A stretch of 23,526 nt of DNA from a virus. The stretch covers positions 1 through 23,526 of the IMG/VR virus record IMGVR_UViG_3300025671_000538; one strand, 5' to 3'. The notes under the pieces are model-generated. The model was not told the DNA's origin. It saw nothing but the letters and a program-made list of their open reading frames with translations, and searched no databases. Numbering within the stretch: the stretch's first letter is position 1; every line of letters starts with the position of its first letter. This document shows, in pieces, positions 6,278 through 13,198 of this stretch. Made by a program: the position numbers and the translations under genes.

Positions 6278-6769
6278 ATGACTTATCAAATTATAAAACA
6301 AGATATAATAGATAATAATGTTTTTTTGGATATGTATAACCAAAGCGAAGAGTTTTTATATCAAGTTTTAAATAACTCTACTCCATATAATAGAGAAAAT
6401 TTAATTGGTTTATTTAATAATATTTTAGAAAATTCTGAACATAAATATTTAGGTAAATATAATGATAACAACATTGCTTTATTAATTGGAGAGAATGACA
6501 AAAGAGATAGTAACTACTATTATATTCCTATTGTTTTATATGGAAGGTTAAATAATAGTAGAAGCTGGTTATATGAACCAAATGGATATTGGAATGCCTT
6601 TACATCTAGAATACAACAAGATGGTTTTTTAGGTTGGTCGGGTGAGATTATTACTTCTGGTTTTATAGATAACATGTTAGATAGAGCTATTGAATCTGGA
6701 GCGTTGCTTCAACAAGTAGAAAGACAAGTATTAAACGACACAATGACATATATTAAAATAACTTTTTAA
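6278..6769 (+). CDS. Hypothetical protein, AT-rich cassette
   Basis: A 163-residue protein starting two bases after the previous stop, without a strong ribosome binding site. It is rich in Asn, Ile and Tyr, as expected from its extreme AT content (a 60-base line at 6421-6480 has 11 G/C). Visible elements are KYNDNNIALLIGENDKR, YYYIPIVLYGRLNNSRSW and GYWNAFTSRIQQDGFLGW. A helix-strand-strand pattern with a central YIPIVLYGRL strand could suit a small acyltransferase-like (GNAT) fold, but the acetyl-CoA loop (R/Q-x-x-G-x-A/G) is not present. I assign no function. Confidence 0.6.
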   Translation: MTYQIIKQDIIDNNVFLDMYNQSEEFLYQVLNNSTPYNRENLIGLFNNILENSEHKYLGKYNDNNIALLIGENDKRDSNYYYIPIVLYGRLNNSRSWLYEPNGYWNAFTSRIQQDGFLGWSGEIITSGFIDNMLDRAIESGALLQQVERQVLNDTMTYIKITF

Positions 6770-6783
6770 ATAAGGATAAAATA

Positions 6784-6954
6784 ATGACTGAAGACACAAA
6801 ACAAATACTTGATATTACTGCTGGTGGTGTAACACTAGGCGCATATTTTTCTTGGCTGCCAGAAGCTACGGCTCTTGCTTCTTTAGTCTGGGTACTACTA
6901 CGAATCTATGAAACTAGCACTGTTCAAAAACTATTGGGTAAATCAGGGGAATAG
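6784..6954 (+). CDS. Small holin-like membrane protein
   Basis: A 56-residue protein preceded by AAGGA about 6 bases before the ATG. Residues of about 8-24 (ILDITAGGVTLGAYFSW) form a first hydrophobic segment, and residues of about 28-41 (EATALASLVWVLLRIY) form a second, followed by a short polar tail ETSTVQKLLGKSGE. Two membrane segments linked by a Trp-Leu-Pro turn, with the motif VWVLLRIYETxTVQKL at the end, is a pattern I know from small putative holins or lysis proteins of marine phages. It would form the pore that releases the endolysin. The lysozyme and a second, three-TM holin are about 10 kb downstream, so this copy could be a holin, antiholin or an unrelated membrane protein. Confidence 0.6.
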   Translation: MTEDTKQILDITAGGVTLGAYFSWLPEATALASLVWVLLRIYETSTVQKLLGKSGE

Positions 6955-6962
6955 TGTATAAT
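6934..6962 (+). promoter_or_regulatory. Probable sigma70-type promoter before the collar fibre gene
   Basis: A perfect TATAAT box at 6957-6962 has TTGGGT at 6934-6939 exactly 17 bases upstream (TTG of the -35 box matches; the other three bases do not). The downstream sequence includes two AGGGAT blocks, the second of which serves as the ribosome binding site for the ATG at 6994. The box lies at one of the few real gaps (6955-6993), at the border between the AT-rich cassette and the next fibre gene. The TATAGGGAT that follows also faintly resembles a T7-type initiation site. Confidence 0.4.
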
Positions 6963-6993
6963 ATAGGGATATTAATTTAATAGGGATAAAAAC

Positions 6994-7917
6994 ATGGCAA
7001 GCACATATACTTCAAGAATTAGGCTGGAACAACAAGGAGATGGCGAGAATGCTAACACTTGGGGGCAGAGGCTTAACCAAAACGTAATTGACCTTGTAGA
7101 TGAAGCAGTTGCAGGGTATGAGTCAATTGACGTATCTGCTGCTTCCTCTGTAACTCTTACGGCTAATAATGGAACAACTGACCAGTCTCGTAACTTTGGT
7201 CTTAAATTTACTGGTGCATTAAATGCAGATACTACTGTAACTGTTCCTGCCCAAGAAAAAATTTATTTTATACACAATGATACTAGCGGCGACTTTAACC
7301 TTTTGATTAAACCAGCTGGCGGCACTTTAGTTACTGCACCTGGTTCTGGAAAGTCAATGATTATTGCTGGTGATGGTGTTTCATTTGATAAGTTTACTGA
7401 TGGCAGTTTTGATTCTGGTACTCGTATGTTATTCCAACAAGCCACTGCTCCTGTAGGCTGGACTGCTGTATCTGCTTCTGATTATAATGATGTAGGTCTT
7501 CGCATTGTATCTCCAGATACTTATACTACTGCAGTAGGTGGCTCTACAGCTTTTTCTACTGTATTTGCATCACGAACAGTTTCTGTTGTAGGTAATACAG
7601 CTAATGCTACTCTTACTGGTAGTACTGGGTCAACTGCAATAACGGTTGACCAAATGCCTGCTCACAGTCACACTATTTCAACTAACTTTGTATTAGGTCT
7701 TACAGATACTAGCAGGACAACTAGCCCTCCTACAGCAGATGGAGGCGCTTTGAGTTTATCACCACAACCTACATGGACAGCCTCTAATACGGGCGGTGGC
7801 CTAGGACACACCCATAGTTTATCTGGCATAGGTTCTCATAACCATGTTGTTAGTGCCGCTGGTACACTTAATTTAGATGTTAAATATGTAAACTTTATTA
7901 TTGCACAAAAGGATTAA
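6994..7917 (+). CDS. Tail fibre with C-terminal collar domain
   Basis: A 307-residue protein with a ribosome binding site AGGGAT about 7 bases before the ATG. The N terminus (TYTSRIRLEQQGDGENANTW, then GQRLNQNVIDLVDEAVAGYE) is the leader I know from many marine phage fibre proteins. The next 90 residues form a beta domain with DTTVTVPAQEKIYFIHNDTSGDFNLLIKPAGG. From about residue 145 (MLFQQATAPVGWT) a tail-collar-type module follows, with LRIVSPDTY, QMPAHSHTI, GLGHTHSL and GSHNHVVSAAG. GSHNH fits the GxHxH pattern that in the T4 gp37 tip coordinates iron; the other His pairs are of similar type. The protein closes in LDVKYVNFIIAQKD, as collar-domain fibres do. It likely mediates host surface recognition or fibre attachment. 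Confidence 0.8.
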   Translation: MASTYTSRIRLEQQGDGENANTWGQRLNQNVIDLVDEAVAGYESIDVSAASSVTLTANNGTTDQSRNFGLKFTGALNADTTVTVPAQEKIYFIHNDTSGDFNLLIKPAGGTLVTAPGSGKSMIIAGDGVSFDKFTDGSFDSGTRMLFQQATAPVGWTAVSASDYNDVGLRIVSPDTYTTAVGGSTAFSTVFASRTVSVVGNTANATLTGSTGSTAITVDQMPAHSHTISTNFVLGLTDTSRTTSPPTADGGALSLSPQPTWTASNTGGGLGHTHSLSGIGSHNHVVSAAGTLNLDVKYVNFIIAQKD

Positions 7918-7918
7918 A

Positions 7919-8209
7919 ATGGAATTAAAAAGAAAACATGGTTGCCCTATTAGCAACTTTGAAGAATGTAAACAATTAGACTGTGCGTGGTTTACAAAGT
8001 TAGCAGGTAAAAATCCACAGGGAGGAAAAGATATAGAAGAGTGGGGATGTGCTGTAACTTTTATTCCATTGCTAATGGTTGCTAATACAAATGCAAATAG
8101 AGGCACAGCTGCTGCTGTTGAAAGCTTTAGAAATGTTATGGTTAAACAACACCAAGAGGTTTATGAAATAGCTGCACAAAATAACAATCTTTTAATTGAT
8201 GAGAAGTAA
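7919..8209 (+). CDS. Conserved 96-aa phage protein (CPISNFEECKQLDCAWF)
   Basis: The start at 7919 is preferred over an in-frame upstream codon at 7901 because AAGGA lies about 5 bases before it and because the sequence then begins at the conserved part. The 96-residue protein has four Cys in KHGCPISNFEECKQLDCAWF and EEWGCAVTF. These suggest a possible metal-binding or disulfide-bonded core. It continues with IPLLMVANTNANRGTAAAVESFRNVMVKQHQ. I remember this as a widely spread small protein beside fibre and hub genes in marine podoviruses (GKNPQGGKDIEEWGCA..., PLL, AAVESFRN). Its function is not known to me. Confidence 0.75.
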   Translation: MELKRKHGCPISNFEECKQLDCAWFTKLAGKNPQGGKDIEEWGCAVTFIPLLMVANTNANRGTAAAVESFRNVMVKQHQEVYEIAAQNNNLLIDEK

Positions 8210-8213
8210 ATAA

Positions 8214-10082
8214 ATGTCTTCAACTGATACACAATTTTTTGACTTGGACTTTCAGCCAGGGTTTAGTAGAGAGTCTACTAAATACTCTGAAGAAGGTAAA
8301 TGGTATGATGGTAATCGTGTACGGTTTAGAGAAGGCAAGCCAGAAAATATTCGTGGATATGAAAAGTTTTCTACTGATATTGTTGGTGGAACAGCAAGAG
8401 ATTTAATATCTTGGACTGACAATAATACTAGACCATATCAAGCAATTGGTACTAACTCACATTTATATGTTATTCAAAACGAAACACAATATGATGTATC
8501 GCCTATTACTACAGCTGTAAGTGTATCTGGTAATTTTGAAACATTTACTGATTCAACGCTTGTTAAAGTAAGCGTGACTAACCACAATACAAGCGCAACA
8601 GATAGAGTGCAGTTTACAGGGGTGGACACACTTGGTGGTAGCTTAGATATTAATGGTGTAACCACTATTGTATCTGTTAGCGGTGTTAATCATTTTTATA
8701 TTGATGCAGGAACAACAGCAAGCAGTGCTTCAGCAGACCAAGGCACAACGGGTCTTATTAGTTTTCTTATGAATACAGAAGAAACTAATGCTATTCAAGG
8801 ACTTGGTTATGGTGCTGGTGTGTATAATGCTGGTGTATCTGTGTCTGGAGCAAGAGGATGGAATGATGCTGCTGAATCTTCTAATATTATTTTCTTGCCT
8901 AACCAGTGGACACTTGATATTTATGGCGAAGATTTATTAGCATTGCGTAGATTTGATAGATTATATTATCTTGAAACACAAGCATCTACAACACCGCAAC
9001 GTGCTGTAGTTGTAACTGCTGCTCCTACTGCTACTACATTTGTTGTGTCTCCAAATGATAGACATGTTATTTGTTATGGGGCTAGGCCATATGGTGAAGC
9101 AGAAGGTAGTGGAGTTAATCCAATGCTTGTGCGTTGGTCTGACCAAGAAAACTTTGGTATAGCTGATGTATCTGCATGGGCACCAAGTGATTTAAATACT
9201 GCAGGTGATACGTTGCTTACAGAAGGTTCTCGTATTATTGGAGTACAACGCTCAAGAAACTCAATTAATATTTGGACGGATAAAGCAATGTACACCCAAA
9301 CATTTGTTGGCCCTCCTTTTATTTTTGCTTTTAATATGGCTGGTACTAATTGTGGTTTGATTGGTCCTCATGCAGCCATAGACTATGATGGCATTTCTTA
9401 TTGGATGGGCGAAAGTAATTTTTATATGTATGACGGGCGTGTACGTACAATGCCGTGTACAATTAGAAGATATGTTTTTGATAACTTTAATCATACCCAG
9501 CAAGAAAAAGTTTATGCTGGTATTAATTCAGAGTTTAAAGAAATTATATGGTTATATCCAATGAATGATTCTAACGAACCTAATGGATATGTTATATATA
9601 ATATTGAAGAAAATACTTGGGTATACGGTAAATTATTTGCTGATGGTATTGTTACAGTATTTGAAGATAAAACTGTATATACAAATACTTTGATGGTAGG
9701 CAAAACTTCTGCAACAGCTAATAGTTATGTGTGGGACAATGAACCATCTGATGTATATACGGGAGATAGTAAGCCGTTATCTTCTTATTTAGAATCAGGT
9801 GCTTTTGACCTAGATAAAGGTAAGCAGTTAATGTTTGCAGATAAGATTATTCCTGATTATGAATTTGACCCTGGTGAGAATATTGAGTTTTACGTAAATG
9901 TTAGAAACTATCCTAATGGTACACTGACACAAAAAGGACCATTTACTATTACTGCTAATACAAATAAAGTAAATTTTAGAGCTAGAGGTAGACAAGCTAC
10001 AGTTAAAGTATCAGGAACTAATTCTGGTATGTGGCGTTGGGGTAAAGTAAGATTTGCTTTGCAACCTGATGGAGAAAGATAA
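8214..10082 (+). CDS. Tail hub / packaged-DNA stabilisation protein (P22 gp10-like)
   Basis: A 622-residue protein. The N terminus (DLDFQPGFSRESTKYSEEGKWYDGNRVRFREGKPENIRGY) and blocks such as VRWSDQENFGIADVSAWAPS, NSINIWTDKAMYTQTFVGPP, TNCGLIGPHAAIDYDG and WMGESNFYMYDGRV are the pattern I associate with the gp10-type family. This family stabilises packaged DNA by sitting below the gp4 adaptor in short-tailed phages. Repeated WxD / Y-DG strands suggest a beta-propeller. It is longer than P22 gp10 (about 470 residues). The extra length is partly a Ser/Thr/Val-rich insert at about residues 100-180 (VSVSGNFETFTDSTLVKVSV...). The C-terminal WGKVRFALQPDGER closes a beta sandwich. It overlaps the next start by one base. 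Confidence 0.75.
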   Translation: MSSTDTQFFDLDFQPGFSRESTKYSEEGKWYDGNRVRFREGKPENIRGYEKFSTDIVGGTARDLISWTDNNTRPYQAIGTNSHLYVIQNETQYDVSPITTAVSVSGNFETFTDSTLVKVSVTNHNTSATDRVQFTGVDTLGGSLDINGVTTIVSVSGVNHFYIDAGTTASSASADQGTTGLISFLMNTEETNAIQGLGYGAGVYNAGVSVSGARGWNDAAESSNIIFLPNQWTLDIYGEDLLALRRFDRLYYLETQASTTPQRAVVVTAAPTATTFVVSPNDRHVICYGARPYGEAEGSGVNPMLVRWSDQENFGIADVSAWAPSDLNTAGDTLLTEGSRIIGVQRSRNSINIWTDKAMYTQTFVGPPFIFAFNMAGTNCGLIGPHAAIDYDGISYWMGESNFYMYDGRVRTMPCTIRRYVFDNFNHTQQEKVYAGINSEFKEIIWLYPMNDSNEPNGYVIYNIEENTWVYGKLFADGIVTVFEDKTVYTNTLMVGKTSATANSYVWDNEPSDVYTGDSKPLSSYLESGAFDLDKGKQLMFADKIIPDYEFDPGENIEFYVNVRNYPNGTLTQKGPFTITANTNKVNFRARGRQATVKVSGTNSGMWRWGKVRFALQPDGER

Positions 10083-10345
10083 TGGCTAATTATCCTAGTT
10101 TTCCTAGATATGAAGTATCTACAGTATCCCAATTACAGAACACAATTACTAGCTGGGCCAATGAATTAATAAAAGAAATAGAGGGTGAGGACACGCAAAC
10201 AAGAACTTCTCCTTCTACAAATATATATGCTGTTACTACAGTAAGTACAATAGGTAGACCTAGAAATGGTGATGTGGCTTTTTCTGTTAGTTCTTCTAAG
10301 TTTAGGGGATATATTACAGGCACAGGCTGGGTAGATTTTAATTAA
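10082..10345 (+). CDS. Small virion-associated protein after the hub gene
   Basis: An 87-residue protein joined by TAATG to the hub gene. It has an N-terminal helix (VSQLQNTITSWANELIKEIEGED) and a C-terminal beta part (GRPRNGDVAFSVSSSKFRGYITGTGWVDFN), the latter resembling the short G-x-W-x-x-F/L end seen in fibre or decoration proteins. It may attach to the hub or fibre. I do not recognise a named family. Confidence 0.65.
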   Translation: MANYPSFPRYEVSTVSQLQNTITSWANELIKEIEGEDTQTRTSPSTNIYAVTTVSTIGRPRNGDVAFSVSSSKFRGYITGTGWVDFN

Positions 10346-10385
10346 TACACTGGTATATTTTAACATTTTGGAGTATAATATATAA

Positions 10386-11042
10386 ATGTATGAAGGGCTA
10401 AACAAATTACTAGAATTAAAAGGCATGGGACTTGCTGAAGATTCTTCTGGTATGAAGAAAGCCTTTCGTTTACAAGACTTAATACCGCTTATGGCTGCCC
10501 AAAGATTAGACAAAATGTCTATGCAAGCTGTACCACCAGTTCCACAGCTTATGCTTGGCATGTCTGCTAAAGAAGGCAATCAAGTTAAGGGTGAAAAAGA
10601 AGAGGTTCCTACACCAAAGAACATTCAAGATAAACCAGTAGAGGCTGGCTCTTATGTGTTCTCTGCCCACGATGTAGCTAACTTTGGTAATGGTAATACT
10701 ATTGCTGGTGCTAAAATATTATATGATATTTTTTCTAACTCAAGTAATAATAATGGTACATTTTCTGGGTTGGTTAATGTAAGTGATACAGATGGCATGG
10801 AAGACGATATAACATTTGAAGTTGTAGGTGACCCAGACTTAGACTATGCAAATCTTAGTAATGGTGAGTTTGTTGTAGACAAACAAGATGTAGCTAAGTA
10901 TGGAGATGGAGATACAAATAAAGGTTCTGAATTTTTAACACAGGTCAGAAAAGATATTAGAAAACTTAAAACTGGTAAAACAAGTCTACCAACTGAAATT
11001 GATGGGAAGGCTGAAGCAAACAAAAGATTGAGAGAAGTATAA
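10386..11042 (+). CDS. Virion-associated protein with duplicated GNGNTxAGAK motif
   Basis: A 218-residue protein. The start at 10386 is preceded by GGAG 12 bases upstream, a long spacing, and by a TATAAT at 10374-10379 that would give an almost leaderless transcript. Residues of about 87-110 read GSYVFSAHDVANFGNGNTIAGAK. Residues of about 160-186 read GEFVVDKQDVAKYGDGDTNKGSEFL, so the same motif occurs twice. I recall this motif (GE-x-V-I/L-x-x-x-V-x-x-LGDGNTxAGAxxL) in many podovirus structural proteins, usually once. The rest is helical and Lys-rich. TAATG couples it to the 707-aa gene. Likely an internal or tail-associated structural protein; the role is unproven. Confidence 0.65.
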   Translation: MYEGLNKLLELKGMGLAEDSSGMKKAFRLQDLIPLMAAQRLDKMSMQAVPPVPQLMLGMSAKEGNQVKGEKEEVPTPKNIQDKPVEAGSYVFSAHDVANFGNGNTIAGAKILYDIFSNSSNNNGTFSGLVNVSDTDGMEDDITFEVVGDPDLDYANLSNGEFVVDKQDVAKYGDGDTNKGSEFLTQVRKDIRKLKTGKTSLPTEIDGKAEANKRLREV

Positions 11043-13165
11043 TGACAACTGAAAATTTTTTCTTAGGTGGACTATTTAAGAGTAAAACTAAAGAAGTAGG
11101 TGGCGGTATTGACCCTGCCATTAAAGCTGCTGTTACAGATATTCATAAGCAGGGCAAGGAGCTTTCTCTTAAAGACTTTGAGGCTTATACTGGCAAACGT
11201 ATAGAAGACTTTACTCCAGAAGAGACAGAAGCCTTTGAAAGATTAATGTCTATGTCCCGTGAGGACGTAAGCGAAATATATAATACAGCTATTGTTGGAA
11301 CAGAAGAAGCTGCTGATTATACTCGCGCAGGTGCTGAAGCAATAAGTGGTGAAGAAATTACTGGGGCTATGGACCCATACCTAGAACAGGTTCTTGCACC
11401 ACAACTAAGAGAAATTGAAAGACAACAACAAGAACAACTTATGAAGACAAGAGGTACGGCTGCTGCTGGTGGTGCTGGTTTTGGTTCTCGCCTTGGTCTT
11501 CTTGAAGGTGACATTTATGAAACTGGTAGACAGGGTGCTGCCGATGTAACTGGTCGTACTTATTCAGCAGCTTTTCAAGATGCTTATAATAGACTTGCAT
11601 CAGAAAGAGGAAGACAGTTTCAAGCTGCAGAAGGTCTATCGGGTTTAGCGGCACAAAGACTTGGGTTTGGTCAACAAGAATATCAACAAAGATTAGACCA
11701 AGCAAGACTAGCTGGTCAGGTTGGTCAAACACAGCGCGGTCTTGAACAAGCTAAAAGAGATTTTGAATACGAAGAGTTTATGCGTAGAATTGAAGACCCA
11801 TATAAAAAGCTTGGTTTCTATAGTAATCTTATTTATCAAACACCACTTAGACAAACACAATATATTCAAAAGCAAAGCCCATTTCAACAATTAGCTAGTG
11901 CTGCTGCAACAGGCGCTTCTATTTATATGGGTGGTTCAGCAATGGGAGCATTTGAAGAAGGCGGTGAAATTAAAAAATATCCCAATAAAGGACTTGCAGC
12001 TTTAGCTAAAGAAAAGCCAGAAGTTGTAAAACAAATGGGTTATGCTCCTGGCGGTAGTGTGTTTGGTCCTCCCACAAGAAGAATGTATCAAGATGAGAGG
12101 CGGCGTATTCAAGCAGGTGGAAGTGAGTATGGTCCTCGTGCTAAGTTTGATGTTCCTACAAAACCAGAAATGGAAACACAACTGGAAGCACAAGCTAATG
12201 CTAAAGATGCAATGATGGGTAAAGTAAAAGGACTAGCTATGGTTCTTAATGCTTTAAATTCAGCACAAAGCGCAGGTCAGGATTCTCGTCCAATTACTGT
12301 TGAGACAGAACGTAAGAGATTAAATGAAGGCTTGTCAAGGTATGCAGACTATAGCTATCTTAATCAAGGTGGTCAGGTTAAAAACTATGCGGATGATATG
12401 AATGCTGTAGGCTCTGATAATAATAACGTAGACTACTCTGGTATTGTAGAAGCACTTGGTTTAAATCTTGAAGGACAAGACCTTACAACAAGAAAAGGAC
12501 TTCAATCTGCTTTAGCTAATATTATTACCAGTAGGTATTCACCAGAAGAAGTAGCAAAACAAAGAGAAAAAGAAGAAAGAAATAGAAAGCTACAATATGC
12601 TGGTGTGTTAGCACAACTAGGTGCTGCTTTAGGTAGACAGCCACAGGTGGGTGAAAGCACCTTGTCTGTTGTTAGTGGAGCGTTAGGAGAAACAATACCT
12701 ACGGCTCTTGGTGTTGCTGCTCAAGATACGCCAGAAGAAAAAATGCGTGATAGAGCAACACAAGACTTAATGGCATTGCTTGGTCTTGAAGCTAAGTTTG
12801 CTAAAGACTATACAGGATTTTCTGCTCCAAGCTATACTAATATTATGAAAAGATATGCTGACCAATTAGGATATATAGATTATACTAATATGGGTCCTGA
12901 TGCAGCTACTTTAAGTAACGCATATAGTGAAGCATACAGAAGAGTAGGCGATATGGCAAGAAGAGGAGAAATTGCAACAGGAAGTGGTGATATAGAACAA
13001 GCACTACTTAATGAAATACAAACTGTATTAGATGAAAGAGGTATAGTTATTGAACAAGGACCTAGTATTGATGTAGATACTACAGGTACTCCAGCTGATA
13101 CAAATAAAAAACCGCTTGCTTCTGATGTAAATGTAACAACACAGGTTGGTAAGTTGCCTGAATAA
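11042..13165 (+). CDS. Large virion protein, probable internal/ejection protein
   Basis: A 707-residue protein. Its first third has PYLEQVLAPQLREIERQQQE, then RGTAAAGGAGFGSRLGLLEG and a Gln/Arg/Ala-rich coiled-coil helix down to about residue 250. This is a pattern I know from large virion proteins of podoviruses (long helical, Gly-rich hinge after the 'QLR-x-x-x-R' region). Residues of about 295-345 hold FEEGGEIKKYPNKGLAALAK and KQMGYAPGGSVFG, a Gly-rich linker of the sort found between domains of such proteins. The rest is mixed helical. No transglycosylase or protease active site is visible. It likely sits in the capsid core or is injected with DNA together with the next gene's product. 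Confidence 0.65.
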   Translation: MTTENFFLGGLFKSKTKEVGGGIDPAIKAAVTDIHKQGKELSLKDFEAYTGKRIEDFTPEETEAFERLMSMSREDVSEIYNTAIVGTEEAADYTRAGAEAISGEEITGAMDPYLEQVLAPQLREIERQQQEQLMKTRGTAAAGGAGFGSRLGLLEGDIYETGRQGAADVTGRTYSAAFQDAYNRLASERGRQFQAAEGLSGLAAQRLGFGQQEYQQRLDQARLAGQVGQTQRGLEQAKRDFEYEEFMRRIEDPYKKLGFYSNLIYQTPLRQTQYIQKQSPFQQLASAAATGASIYMGGSAMGAFEEGGEIKKYPNKGLAALAKEKPEVVKQMGYAPGGSVFGPPTRRMYQDERRRIQAGGSEYGPRAKFDVPTKPEMETQLEAQANAKDAMMGKVKGLAMVLNALNSAQSAGQDSRPITVETERKRLNEGLSRYADYSYLNQGGQVKNYADDMNAVGSDNNNVDYSGIVEALGLNLEGQDLTTRKGLQSALANIITSRYSPEEVAKQREKEERNRKLQYAGVLAQLGAALGRQPQVGESTLSVVSGALGETIPTALGVAAQDTPEEKMRDRATQDLMALLGLEAKFAKDYTGFSAPSYTNIMKRYADQLGYIDYTNMGPDAATLSNAYSEAYRRVGDMARRGEIATGSGDIEQALLNEIQTVLDERGIVIEQGPSIDVDTTGTPADTNKKPLASDVNVTTQVGKLPE

Positions 13166-13198
13166 AGTTAATCTTTTTTATTATTGTAAAGGATAATA

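Noticed and set aside
7690-7730. TDTSRTTS in the collar fibre resembling the Thr-rich repeat unit, also faintly in DNA (compare 4174-4198).
   Set aside because: The match is short and only partial in DNA; it can arise by chance in a Thr/Ser-rich fibre.
10350-10379. Second promoter with TATAAT at 10374-10379.
   Set aside because: There is no acceptable -35 box at 16-18 bases, and the transcript would start at or beyond the next ATG; chance in an AT-rich gap is likely.
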